This document shows positions 6,891-14,467 of a DNA stretch of 16,282 nucleotides, piece after piece. Below the pieces are notes generated by a model that was not told the DNA's origin, did no database searches, and saw only the letters and a list, made by a program, of their open reading frames with translations. The stretch covers positions 1-16,282 of the forward strand of contig CANGXK010000020.1 in NCBI GenBank assembly GCA_947457715.1, read 5' to 3'. Each line of letters begins with the position of its first letter. Positions within the stretch are counted from its first letter, which is position 1. Origin of the DNA: Gemmatimonadota bacterium (GTDB lineage Bacteria > Gemmatimonadota > Gemmatimonadetes > Gemmatimonadales > Gemmatimonadaceae). Position numbers and translations under genes: made by a program.

Positions 6891-8420
6891 TTACTTGAGC
6901 GCCTTGTACCGGTAGCTCATGATCTTCTCGCCCGTGACCTTGAGCGTCACCGCCTTCGTCTCACCCTTCTTGATCGGGCCCACGGCTTCGGTTACCGTCG
7001 CCACCACCGCGCCGGCCAAATCCAGGAACTCGGCCGTCACGCTATACTGGCCGTCCTTCGCCGCGATCTGCTCGAGGCTGAGGATCAGCGTGGCCGTGCT
7101 CGTACGACGGTCAAAGCTCGTGACATCGACCTTCACCGGCAGTGCTTCGGCGTACGTCTGGTACTTCACCAGCGAATCCGTCCACGCCTTCACGTCCACC
7201 GGCTTCTTGGCCGTCTGGGCCGCCTTGGCGAGACCTTGCGACGCGTAGGCGAACAACATCCAGCCATCGAAGTTGTTTGGGTCAAGCTCGACCAGCTTGC
7301 GCGTCGGCTCGAACATCATCACGAACTGATCCTTCGCGTAGTGCGCCGCCGCCACGTTGCGCTGAGCATCGCGGTTGAACGGATTCTTGATCGTGGCCGC
7401 CTGAAACAGCTTGAGCGCGTCGTCCGTCTTGTTGGCGCGCGTCGCGATCACGCCGGCCGTGGCCAGCGCGATATCGGTGGCCGACGCCTGCGTGAGCAGC
7501 GGCGTATACACCGTCGGAATCAGCGCCGTATCCTTCGCGGCCGTGAGCGCATCGGCCCACGACAGCAGGAGATTCGGCGCATCCGGGTTATCCGGCGTAG
7601 CGGTCAGCAATGCTTTGAAGCCTTCGGCCGCTTCACGCGCCACCGTCACCTGCTCGTCCCCCGTCTTGGCCTGAGCGTCTTCCAACTGGCTCATGGCCGC
7701 GTAGTACATGCTGCCGTTCTTCAGGTCGCGGTAGGTCGTGTCGTCGGCCGCGTACTTGATGACATGCTTCCAGTGCATGATGGCGCCCGCACGATTGTTG
7801 CGTGCGTTTGCCGTGCTGGCCATCACGTAGTGCGGATACGGATTCGTGGCCGACATCAGCATCGAGCGCTTCGCGAAGTAATCGGCCGAGTCGAGCTTGC
7901 CGGCGTTCGACGCGTCGAGCGCCGCCTTGGTCGCGGCCAGCCACACTTCGTTCATGCGCATCGCGGTGATGTCGGCTTCGCACGTCGGCACTGCAGCTAC
8001 GATCGCCTTGTAGGCAACATCCATGTTCACGAGGATGTCGTACGGCTCCGTCGGGTTCGTGATGAAGCCGAGTTCGCTGCGGGCGGGGGCATCAGAGAGA
8101 CCGGGTTCCACGCCCCAAATGGTGAGCGCCTGCACGAGCGACAGATTGTAGCCACCGGGATTCTTGGCGAAGCGCTCGGGCTTGGTGTCGAGTTCCTTGA
8201 CGATCTCGCGCAGCGCCTTCTTCCGGGCTTCAGGAGTCGGTGCGCTGCGGGCACTCTGGAACTTGAGCGACATCAGCGCCAGTTCCTTGGGATTATTCTG
8301 ATCGATGGTGCACTGCGGGGCTACGCCACCACCGGGCTGGGCCGTGAGTGTCGTAGGGGCGAGAGCAACGCCGGACAGCGACACCACGGTCGCGAAGCCG
8401 GCCATGAACGTCAAACGCAT
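6891..8420 (-). CDS. Exported TPR-like protein of unknown function
   Basis: A 509-residue protein with a Sec signal peptide (hydrophobic 5-22, likely cleavage after LTA at 25-27, mature end QPGGG). I do not recognise a named family. The middle (about 45-400) is almost entirely helical. The stretch 316-395 reads as tandem TPR-like helix pairs (ALKLFQAATIKNPFNRDA, then LVELDPNNFDGWMLFAYAS). The last 80 residues change to alternating strands (VDVTSFDRRTSTATLILSLE; YSVTAEFLDLAGAVVATV), suggesting a small beta-sandwich of the FxLYD/CARDB kind. Two cysteines in the mature protein (37 and 147) could pair. The ATG at 8420 is fixed by AGGAG five bases upstream and by the signal peptide; the frame stays open to 8573 but would cross the nadB start. 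It is a single-gene unit, with a hairpin after its stop. A scaffold or assembly role in the periplasm is a guess. Confidence 0.8.
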   Translation of the reverse strand: MRLTFMAGFATVVSLSGVALAPTTLTAQPGGGVAPQCTIDQNNPKELALMSLKFQSARSAPTPEARKKALREIVKELDTKPERFAKNPGGYNLSLVQALTIWGVEPGLSDAPARSELGFITNPTEPYDILVNMDVAYKAIVAAVPTCEADITAMRMNEVWLAATKAALDASNAGKLDSADYFAKRSMLMSATNPYPHYVMASTANARNNRAGAIMHWKHVIKYAADDTTYRDLKNGSMYYAAMSQLEDAQAKTGDEQVTVAREAAEGFKALLTATPDNPDAPNLLLSWADALTAAKDTALIPTVYTPLLTQASATDIALATAGVIATRANKTDDALKLFQAATIKNPFNRDAQRNVAAAHYAKDQFVMMFEPTRKLVELDPNNFDGWMLFAYASQGLAKAAQTAKKPVDVKAWTDSLVKYQTYAEALPVKVDVTSFDRRTSTATLILSLEQIAAKDGQYSVTAEFLDLAGAVVATVTEAVGPIKKGETKAVTLKVTGEKIMSYRYKALK

Positions 8421-8425
8421 GACGT

Positions 8426-8430
8426 CTCCT
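8426..8430 (-). promoter_or_regulatory. Strong Shine-Dalgarno of the TPR-like gene
   Basis: AGGAG on the minus strand, five bases before the ATG at 8420, decides the start. It stands out because nadB, nadA and the fumarylacetoacetase gene lack a comparable site, which suggests this protein is translated efficiently. Confidence 0.8.
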
Positions 8431-8498
8431 AATAGCGAAAAAGAGCGGGAGAATGGGCCAGCAAGCCGGCCAGGGGTTCTGTTGGGGACCCAGTGTCC

Positions 8499-8504
8499 TA
8501 AGTT
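8499..8504 (+). promoter_or_regulatory. Candidate -10 box (TAAGTT) for a leaderless nadB mRNA
   Basis: TAAGTT fits the TANNNT pattern and ends 9 bases before the nadB ATG, with no Shine-Dalgarno in between. A transcript would start at or within a few bases of the ATG. No good -35 hexamer is visible. It lies in the 93-base divergent spacer shared with the TPR-like gene. Confidence 0.35.
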
Positions 8505-8513
8505 GAAACTACT

Positions 8514-10037
8514 ATGACAAACCGGATCCGCACGCGGTTCCTTGTGATTGGCAGTGGAGTCGCGGGACTCCATGCTGCCTGGCGCGCTTCAGCCCACGGG
8601 CCGGTGATGGTCCTGACGAAGCGCACGCTCTTCGATTCCGCCACCGCCTATGCCCAAGGTGGCATCGCCGCGGCGCTGGGCGCTGGGGACTCGCCCGATC
8701 TTCACCGTCAGGATACGCTCGCCGCCGGAGCAGCGCTGTGCGACGCCGAGGCGGTGCAGGTGCTGGTTGAGGAAGGCCCAGCCCGGGTGCGCGAGCTGCA
8801 GGCGGCCGGCGCCCGGTTCGACCTCGATCCCGATGGCGACTTCAAGCTCGGGAAAGAGGCCGCCCACTCCCGGCATCGGATCGTGCATGCGCATGGCGAC
8901 CAGACGGGGGCCGAGGTGGCCCGCACGCTGGTTGCCAAAGTCCGGGAGTCGCCGAACATCCAGGTGCTCGAGATGGCGCGCGTGCTGGACCTCCTCCTGC
9001 TGGAAGACGAAGACGGGGTGCAGTGCGCCGGCGTTCGGGCCAGTATTGCCGGTCGCGCCGTGGAAATTGTAGCCGACGCGACGGTGCTGGCTACTGGCGG
9101 GTGCGGCCAGATCTATCGGTACACCACCAACCCGCAGGTGGCCACCGGCGACGGCTTTGCCATTGCCCATCGGGCCGGTGCCCGGTTGGCCGACATGGAA
9201 TTCGTCCAGTTCCACCCGACCGCGCTCGATACGCCGGAAAATCCGCTCGCCCTGATTTCCGAAGCGGTGCGCGGCGAAGGCGCCATCCTGCTGAACGGCC
9301 GCGGGCAGCGCTTCATGCCGAAGCGTCACCGCCTGGCCGAGCTGGCCCCCCGTGATGTCGTCGCCCGCGAGATCTTCCGCGAGCAGCAGCAGTACGGCAG
9401 GGTGTTTCTCGACGCCACCAAGCTCGGCGCCGAGTTCGCGACGCGCTTCCCGGGGATCCTCGCCATCTGTCGCGCCCGGGGCATCGACCCGGTGCACGAG
9501 CCGATTCCCGTGACCCCGGCCGCGCACTATATGATGGGCGGGGTGATGACCGACCTTGCCGGCCGCTCCAGCATCGCGCGGCTGTACGCCGTGGGTGAAG
9601 TGGCCCGCACCGGCGTGCACGGTGCCAACCGACTCGCCTCCAACTCGCTGCTGGAAGGGCTGGTGTTCGCCGAGCGCGTCGCCCGCGACATGGTCGAGAC
9701 GCCGCAGGACCTGCCCGTCCCCGAACCCACCGAATGGGAAGTCCCGGCGCTCGACGATCGCGGCGCCGCCCAGGTGGCCGCCGACGAGATCCGCGAACTC
9801 ATGTGGACCTATGCGTCGATCGCCCGCACCGCGCCGGGCCTGCGTCGCTGCCTCGCCGCCCTGCAGCAGATCGGCGAACGTCTGCCCCCCGGCGCCACGG
9901 AAGAGCGCAACCTGCACACCACCGCCACCCTTGTGACGGAAGCCTCCCTCATGCGCAAGGAGTCGCGTGGAGGGCACTTCCGGAGCGATTTTCCGAAGAC
10001 CCGCCGGAAGTGGCAGGGCAAGCACATCACTTGGTAA
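8514..10037 (+). CDS. nadB: L-aspartate oxidase
   Basis: A 507-residue FAD enzyme that oxidises L-aspartate to iminoaspartate, the first step of de novo NAD synthesis; it acts in the cytoplasm and passes the unstable product to quinolinate synthase. The N-terminal dinucleotide fold is VIGSGVAGLHAAW (11-23), followed by SATAYAQGGIAAAL (42-55), which binds FAD. The capping region carries ADMEFVQFHPTAL (226-238), ISEAVRGEG (248-256) and APRDVVAREI (278-287) with the substrate-side arginines. HYMMGGVMTDLAGRSS (338-353) and GVHGANRLASNSLLEGLVFA (368-387) close the FAD site. These blocks separate it from succinate dehydrogenase flavoproteins, as does the neighbouring nadA. The start fits the family N-terminus. 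It is the first gene of nadBAC and diverges from the TPR-like gene. Confidence 0.97.
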   Translation: MTNRIRTRFLVIGSGVAGLHAAWRASAHGPVMVLTKRTLFDSATAYAQGGIAAALGAGDSPDLHRQDTLAAGAALCDAEAVQVLVEEGPARVRELQAAGARFDLDPDGDFKLGKEAAHSRHRIVHAHGDQTGAEVARTLVAKVRESPNIQVLEMARVLDLLLLEDEDGVQCAGVRASIAGRAVEIVADATVLATGGCGQIYRYTTNPQVATGDGFAIAHRAGARLADMEFVQFHPTALDTPENPLALISEAVRGEGAILLNGRGQRFMPKRHRLAELAPRDVVAREIFREQQQYGRVFLDATKLGAEFATRFPGILAICRARGIDPVHEPIPVTPAAHYMMGGVMTDLAGRSSIARLYAVGEVARTGVHGANRLASNSLLEGLVFAERVARDMVETPQDLPVPEPTEWEVPALDDRGAAQVAADEIRELMWTYASIARTAPGLRRCLAALQQIGERLPPGATEERNLHTTATLVTEASLMRKESRGGHFRSDFPKTRRKWQGKHITW

Positions 10038-10047
10038 CAGTCATCAG

Positions 10048-11058
10048 ATGACGATTCTCGAAGCGCACTACGACCCCGTTCTCGCCGCAGAAATCCGCGC
10101 CCTCGCGAAGGAGCGGAACGCGGTGATTCTCGCCCACAACTACGAGCGTCCGGAAATTCAGGACGTGGCGGATTTTGTGGGAGATTCGCTGGGCCTGTCG
10201 CGCGAGGCCGCGAAGACGGAAGCCGACGTGATCGTCTTCTGCGGCGTGCACTTCATGGCCGAGACGGCGGCGATTCTCTCGCCGCAGAAAACGGTGCTGC
10301 TCCCCGATCTCGCCGCCGGCTGCTCGCTGGCCAGCACGATCAACGCCGAGCAGTTGCGCGCCTGGAAGGCCCAGCATCCCGGCGCCGTGGTCGTCGCCTA
10401 CGTAAACACCACCGCCGAAGTAAAAGCTGAAAGCGACTACTGCTGCACATCGGGCAACGCCGTCGAGGTCGTGAACGCCATTCCGTCCGACAAGGAGATC
10501 CTCTTTCTTCCCGACATGTTCCTCGGCGCGCACGTGCGGCGCGAGTCGCGGCGCGAGAATATCCATGTGTGGCTCGGTGAATGTCACGTCCACGCCGGCA
10601 TCGACCCCGAGCATATCTCGACCATGCGGGCGCAGCACCCGGGTGCCGAATTCCTGATCCATCCGGAGTGCGGCTGCGCCACGCCGGTGGTGGAAGCGAT
10701 CAGCGCCGGTGCCATCGACGCCGACAACGTGCACATCCTCTCCACGGAAGGGATGATCCAGCGCCCCAGCCAGACCGATCAGGACACCTTCATCGTGGCC
10801 ACCGAGATCGGCATTCTGCACCGGCTGCGTCGCGCCAACCCAACCAAGCACTTCATTGCGGCGAACGATCGCGCGCAGTGTGCGTATATGAAGGTTACCA
10901 CCTTGCCCAAGGTGCGTGACGCGCTGCTGCACCTGCAGCATCGTATCACCGTGCCCGACGACATCGCCGCACGCGCCCGGATTTCCATCGAGCGCATGGT
11001 GTCGATCGGCGGCAACTCTGGCGTGAGTCCCTTTGGCCCCGAGGATCCCGGCGAATGA
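10048..11058 (+). CDS. nadA: Quinolinate synthase A
   Basis: A 336-residue [4Fe-4S] enzyme that condenses iminoaspartate from NadB with dihydroxyacetone phosphate to quinolinate. The three cluster ligands are in their family contexts: Cys92 (PDLAAGCSLA), Cys179 (WLGECHVHAGI) and Cys278 (AQCAYMKVTTLPKV). Other hallmarks are ILAHNYERPEIQDVADFVGDS (28-48), YVNTTAEVKAESDYCCTSGNA (118-138), HPECGC (205-210) and LSTEGM (231-236). I chose the ATG at 10048, 10 bases after the nadB stop. The frame is open back to 9967, but that stretch lies inside nadB. There is no clear Shine-Dalgarno, so translation may rely on coupling to nadB. Its stop overlaps the nadC start as ATGA. The oxygen-sensitive cluster means activity depends on Fe-S assembly. 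Confidence 0.97.
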   Translation: MTILEAHYDPVLAAEIRALAKERNAVILAHNYERPEIQDVADFVGDSLGLSREAAKTEADVIVFCGVHFMAETAAILSPQKTVLLPDLAAGCSLASTINAEQLRAWKAQHPGAVVVAYVNTTAEVKAESDYCCTSGNAVEVVNAIPSDKEILFLPDMFLGAHVRRESRRENIHVWLGECHVHAGIDPEHISTMRAQHPGAEFLIHPECGCATPVVEAISAGAIDADNVHILSTEGMIQRPSQTDQDTFIVATEIGILHRLRRANPTKHFIAANDRAQCAYMKVTTLPKVRDALLHLQHRITVPDDIAARARISIERMVSIGGNSGVSPFGPEDPGE

Positions 11059-12014
11059 GTGCCTTCCACCCGCCCCTACGCCCCACGCCGTCGAACGGGT
11101 CGCCTGCGATGACGCCCCGGACCATCACGCCGCACGGCACGCGCGCGGTTGACGTTCCGGCGCTGCCGTTCCCGCTGACCGATGCGGAGATCACGGCGCA
11201 GGTTCGGGTGGCCCTGCAGGAAGATCAGGCGTTCAATGATGTGTCCACGCTGGCGACCGTCGTCAGCAGCCGTCATGTGCGCAGCGCGATCGTGGCGCGA
11301 CGCGACGGCGTGATCGCCGGCGTGCCACTGGCTGTCGAGGCGTTTCGACAGCTCGACAGCGCCGTCTCGATTCGCGTCGAGGCGTACGACGGCACGCACG
11401 TGAAGGCTGGTGACATCGTGATGCACATCAGCGGTCATGCCCGCGGCATGCTGTCGGCGGAGCGTACGGCGCTGAACTATCTGCAGCATCTCTCGGGCAT
11501 CGCGACGCTGACCGGCCGTTTCGTCGAGGCGATCAAGGGGACATCGGCCCACATCCTCGACACCCGCAAGACGACACCGGGCTGGCGAGCGCTCGAGAAG
11601 TACGCCGTGCGCGCCGGTGGCGGAACGAATCATCGCATGGATCTCCGCAGCGGCGTCCTGATCAAGGACAATCATCTCGCGGCGATTGGTGGCGATATCG
11701 CCCTGGCCGTCTCCCGGGCGCGCGGGCTCGCGATGAGCGGCACCGCGATCGAAGTCGAGTGCGATACGCTCGAACAGGTCGATGCCGCCGTCGCCGCCGG
11801 CGCCGACTGGGTGCTGCTCGACAACATGACGCTCGACCAGTTGCGAGAGGCCGTCGCACGCTGCCGCGGACGCGTCATCACCGAAGCGTCGGGTGGAGTG
11901 ACGCTCGATACCGTGCGTCGCATTGCCGACACCGGCGTCGATCGCGTCTCCGTCGGTGTGCTCACGCATTCCGCTCCCGCGCTCGACCTCGGTCTCGATT
12001 TCGACGGTTTATAA
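11055..12014 (+). CDS. nadC: Nicotinate-nucleotide pyrophosphorylase (quinolinate phosphoribosyltransferase)
   Basis: A 319-residue enzyme that joins quinolinate with PRPP, releasing CO2, to give nicotinate mononucleotide; it completes the pathway to NAD begun by nadB and nadA. Visible blocks: ALQEDQAFNDVST (53-65), ERTALNYLQHLSGIAT (136-151), DTRKTTPGWRALEKYAVRAGG (169-189), RMDLRSGVLIKDNH (194-207), IEVECDT (232-238), LLDNM (254-258), EASGGV (277-282) and VDRVSVGVLTHSAPALD (295-311). These supply the PRPP- and quinolinate-binding basic residues and the alpha/beta barrel strands. The N-terminal 35 residues are longer than usual. The ATG at 11055 is favoured by its ATGA overlap with nadA; a start at 11109 (codon 19) would also make a normal-length enzyme. 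Confidence 0.96.
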   Translation: MSAFHPPLRPTPSNGSPAMTPRTITPHGTRAVDVPALPFPLTDAEITAQVRVALQEDQAFNDVSTLATVVSSRHVRSAIVARRDGVIAGVPLAVEAFRQLDSAVSIRVEAYDGTHVKAGDIVMHISGHARGMLSAERTALNYLQHLSGIATLTGRFVEAIKGTSAHILDTRKTTPGWRALEKYAVRAGGGTNHRMDLRSGVLIKDNHLAAIGGDIALAVSRARGLAMSGTAIEVECDTLEQVDAAVAAGADWVLLDNMTLDQLREAVARCRGRVITEASGGVTLDTVRRIADTGVDRVSVGVLTHSAPALDLGLDFDGL

Positions 12015-12016
12015 GG
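12013..12016 (+). promoter_or_regulatory. Ribosome-binding site of the 313-residue gene, overlapping the nadC stop
   Basis: AAGG lies over the last bases of the nadC stop codon, 8 bases before the ATG at 12025. It fixes that start and ties the gene to the nad transcript. Confidence 0.55.
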
Positions 12017-12024
12017 TCACCACC

Positions 12025-12966
12025 ATGCCTGTTCGCCTCCCGCCACTGACCGACCGCGCCTCCCGCATCCTGCTGGAAGGCCTCGTCGACTACGCCGGCC
12101 TCTTCGCCCCCGCCTCGCTGGCGATGCCGACGGCCGTCCGCAACTACGCGCACTACCGTGCCAGCGGCACCGGCTGGATGCTCGGCCGCTTCATCTGCCC
12201 GGCGCCATCGCTCGAATTCTTCTCCACCACGGCCGATCCGCTGCTGCCGCGTGATGCCGGCGCGATCCCCTGGCGGCTGTCCGTCACCGCCGGCCCTGAT
12301 CTGGCGGAGGATCTCGCGCAGATCGCGTCGTTCAACGAGCGCCATCGGGTCTGCTTCGACGAGTGCGGCGCCAAGGTCGATGGTTACGAGATCAAGGCGA
12401 CGTCAGTCAGCGATGTCGAGCGGATCGCGCACGCGATGCCCCGCGATCTCCTCACCTATCTCGAAGTGCCGCTCGATGGCGACGTCGGTGCCTACGTCGC
12501 CGCCATCGCCCGTGTCGGACGCCGGGCAAAGGTGCGGATGGGTGGCACCGTGGCCGGCATGATGCCCGCACCTGATGCCGTCGTGCGCTTCTTCGCGGCC
12601 TGCCTCGCGCACAACGTGACCGCGAAGGCAACGGCGGGTTTGCATCACCCGTTACGCGGCACCTACCGCCTCACCTACGACGCCGATGCCGCTACGGGTC
12701 GCATGTTTGGCTTTCTCAACGTCGCGATGGCCGTCGCGCATCTCGAGAGTGGCGGCAGCGAAGCCGATGCCATCCTGTTGCTCGATGAAGCGGATGCCGG
12801 GCGAATCGAGTTCAGTGACTTGCACATTGCATGGCACGGTCCCGATCACACGCTCACGTTCACGCGCGATGCCCTGCAGCACATGCGTGAGCACGGCCTT
12901 GTAAGCTTCGGCTCGTGCTCGTTCACCGAGCCGGTCGATGAGGCGCGTGCGCTCGGCTGGATCTGA
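12025..12966 (+). CDS. Conserved-looking protein of unknown function after nadC
   Basis: A 313-residue soluble protein without signal peptide or membrane segment. I do not recognise a named function. It has the look of an enzyme. The N-terminus LVDYAGLFAPASLAMPTAV (20-38) and YRASGTGWMLGRFICPA (44-60) are followed by regular strand-helix units: WRLSVTAG (83-90), YEIKATSVSDVERIAHAM (121-138), LLTYLEVPLDGDVGAYVAAI (142-161), KVRMGGTVAGMMP (169-181) and TAKATAGLHHPLR (199-211). This pattern suggests a TIM-barrel-like fold. Charged residues sit at strand ends (Glu122, Lys124, Glu147, Lys169, Arg171, Lys201, His207, His208, Arg211), as in an active site. The rest (MFGFLNVAMAVAHL, 227-240) is helical. 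The frame opens earlier, at 11923, but inside nadC. It starts 10 bases after nadC, so it is probably cotranscribed with the NAD genes; fumarylacetoacetase follows after 43 bases. No function is claimed. Confidence 0.88.
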   Translation: MPVRLPPLTDRASRILLEGLVDYAGLFAPASLAMPTAVRNYAHYRASGTGWMLGRFICPAPSLEFFSTTADPLLPRDAGAIPWRLSVTAGPDLAEDLAQIASFNERHRVCFDECGAKVDGYEIKATSVSDVERIAHAMPRDLLTYLEVPLDGDVGAYVAAIARVGRRAKVRMGGTVAGMMPAPDAVVRFFAACLAHNVTAKATAGLHHPLRGTYRLTYDADAATGRMFGFLNVAMAVAHLESGGSEADAILLLDEADAGRIEFSDLHIAWHGPDHTLTFTRDALQHMREHGLVSFGSCSFTEPVDEARALGWI

Positions 12967-12997
12967 CCTGCCGCCAGCGCCAACTGGGCGGACGCGC

Positions 12998-13003
12998 TAG
13001 AAT
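12998..13003 (+). promoter_or_regulatory. Candidate -10 box (TAGAAT) for a leaderless fumarylacetoacetase mRNA
   Basis: TAGAAT differs by one base from the TATAAT consensus and ends 6 bases before the ATG at 13010, so transcription would start on the A of the start codon. No Shine-Dalgarno is present between them, and the surrounding DNA is GC-rich. A matching -35 is not evident. Confidence 0.5.
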
Positions 13004-13009
13004 CCCCGC

Positions 13010-14341
13010 ATGCCGATCGACCCGACCAACGACCCTGCACTCCGCTCCTGGGTGCAGACCGCGAACTTGCGCGGTGCTGATTTCCCGATCCAGAATCTCC
13101 CGTTCGGCGTCTTTCGCCGATCGGGAACCCGGGAAGCGCCGCGCGTCGGTGTCGCAATCGGCGCCGCGGTTCTCGACATTGCCGCCTGTCTCGCCGCCGG
13201 TCTCTTTGACGACGAGGCCGAGGCGCGCACCGCCGCGCTGGCCTGCGCGATGCCGACGCTCAATGAGCTGATGGCGCGCGGTGCGCCGGCGCGGCGCGCG
13301 CTCCGCCATGCGATATCGGCGCTGCTCGCCGAAGGGGTTCCCGTGCACCGCCGGCAGATCGCCGAGCACGCGCTCGTGTTGCAGGCCGACGCCGAGCTCT
13401 TTCTCCCGGCCCAGATCGGCGATTACACCGACTTCTACGCATCGGTGCATCACGCCACCAGCGTCGGCTCGATGTTCCGCCCCGACAATCCGCTGCTTCC
13501 CAACTACAAGTGGGTGCCGATCGGCTACCACGGCCGGGCGTCGAGCATCGTGGTGTCGGGGACGCCGGTCCGCCGCCCGGTCGGGCAGCGCAAGGGACCG
13601 AACGACGACGTGCCGACCGTGGGCCCCTCGCGATTGCTCGACTACGAACTGGAACTCGGGGCCTTCGTCGGCACCGGCAACACGCTCGGCGAACCTATTC
13701 CGATGGCCAAGGCCGACGAGCACCTCTTTGGCCTGTGTCTGCTGAACGACTGGTCGGCGCGCGACATCCAAGCGTGGGAATATCAGCCCCTCGGCCCGTT
13801 CCTGGCGAAAAACTTCGCGAGCACCATCAGCCCGTGGGTGGTCACCCTTGAGGCGCTGGAGCCCTTCCGAGTGCCGCTCGCGCCCCGTGCCGAAGGCGAC
13901 CCGGCGCCGTTGCCGTATCTCACCAGCGCGGCCGACATGGCGCGCGGCGGCTTTGCGATCACCGTGCAGGCGTGGCTACGCACGCCGCGCATGCGCGAGG
14001 CCGGCGAGCCCGCGGTGCGCATCACGCAGGGGCAGGCTACCGACTTGTATTGGTCGATGGGGCAGATGCTCGTGCACCATGCCAGCAACGGCTGCAACAT
14101 GCGCCCCGGAGACTTGCTGGGGAGCGGAACGATATCGGGTCCCACGAAGGATAGTCGCGGGTGCCTGCTCGAGCTCACCCGGCGCGGTGCCGAGCCGCTC
14201 GAACTGCCCAACGGCGAACGTCGGACCTTCCTCGAAGACGGGGACGAACTCGAGATCACGGCCTTCGCCGAGCGGGACGGGGCCACCAGGATCGGTTTCG
14301 GCCGGTGTGCGGGAACGATTCTGCCGGCGCAGCACCCCTGA
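13010..14341 (+). CDS. fahA: Fumarylacetoacetase
   Basis: A 443-residue cytoplasmic hydrolase that splits fumarylacetoacetate into fumarate and acetoacetate, the last step of tyrosine/homogentisate degradation. The N-terminal domain begins ADFPIQNLPFGVF (23-35). Compared with mouse FAH, the active-site set is almost complete: metal ligands Asp141, Glu213, Glu215 and Asp247; catalytic His148 (ASVHHATSVG) with Glu388; substrate residues Tyr143, Arg157, Gln254, Tyr258 and Thr374 (GSGTISG); and Lys267. The position of mouse Thr257 is Ser271 here, a conservative change. Further hallmarks are GYHGRASS (172-179) and NDWSARDIQAWEYQPLGPFL (246-265). The length is near the eukaryotic enzyme, so this is true FAH rather than a short FAH-domain hydrolase. 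Homogentisate dioxygenase and maleylacetoacetate isomerase are not in the window. Confidence 0.96.
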   Translation: MPIDPTNDPALRSWVQTANLRGADFPIQNLPFGVFRRSGTREAPRVGVAIGAAVLDIAACLAAGLFDDEAEARTAALACAMPTLNELMARGAPARRALRHAISALLAEGVPVHRRQIAEHALVLQADAELFLPAQIGDYTDFYASVHHATSVGSMFRPDNPLLPNYKWVPIGYHGRASSIVVSGTPVRRPVGQRKGPNDDVPTVGPSRLLDYELELGAFVGTGNTLGEPIPMAKADEHLFGLCLLNDWSARDIQAWEYQPLGPFLAKNFASTISPWVVTLEALEPFRVPLAPRAEGDPAPLPYLTSAADMARGGFAITVQAWLRTPRMREAGEPAVRITQGQATDLYWSMGQMLVHHASNGCNMRPGDLLGSGTISGPTKDSRGCLLELTRRGAEPLELPNGERRTFLEDGDELEITAFAERDGATRIGFGRCAGTILPAQHP

Positions 14342-14467
14342 GGAACGCCCGGAGTCCGTGGGCTCTGGCCCTCGCTCCGCGTTTCGTCTGTTGGTTTCGC
14401 GTCGCTACGACGATACACGCCAGCGAGTTGCCCTCGCGTTGTCGTCCCGCACGTTCCAGATTGACAG
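14342..14467. other. Spacer between fumarylacetoacetase and response regulator genes
   Basis: The 126 bases hold no open frame I can support and no convincing terminator; only a 5-bp stem GCGAG/CTCGC around 14422-14437 is visible. No Shine-Dalgarno precedes the regulator ATG. A TTGACA directly before that ATG cannot act as its -35 because it lies inside where the transcript would begin. Confidence 0.4.

Noticed and set aside
6768..8432. Long plus-strand open frame opposite the TPR-like gene
   Set aside because: Its translation is dominated by Arg, His and Gly with no domain or membrane pattern, and it lies exactly opposite a gene with a signal peptide and Shine-Dalgarno. It is a GC-rich mirror frame.
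8479..8495. CTGTTGG and CCCAGTG upstream of nadB as a second heptamer array
   Set aside because: Only two units resemble those at 520-665, and their spacing of 10 bases breaks the 7-base period.
8589..10025. Long minus-strand open frame opposite nadB
   Set aside because: NadB is certain from its motifs; the opposite frame is Gly/His/Arg-rich and has no recognisable motif.
14461..14466. TTGACA as a -35 box for the response regulator
   Set aside because: It ends two bases before the ATG, so a promoter using it would start transcription inside the gene.
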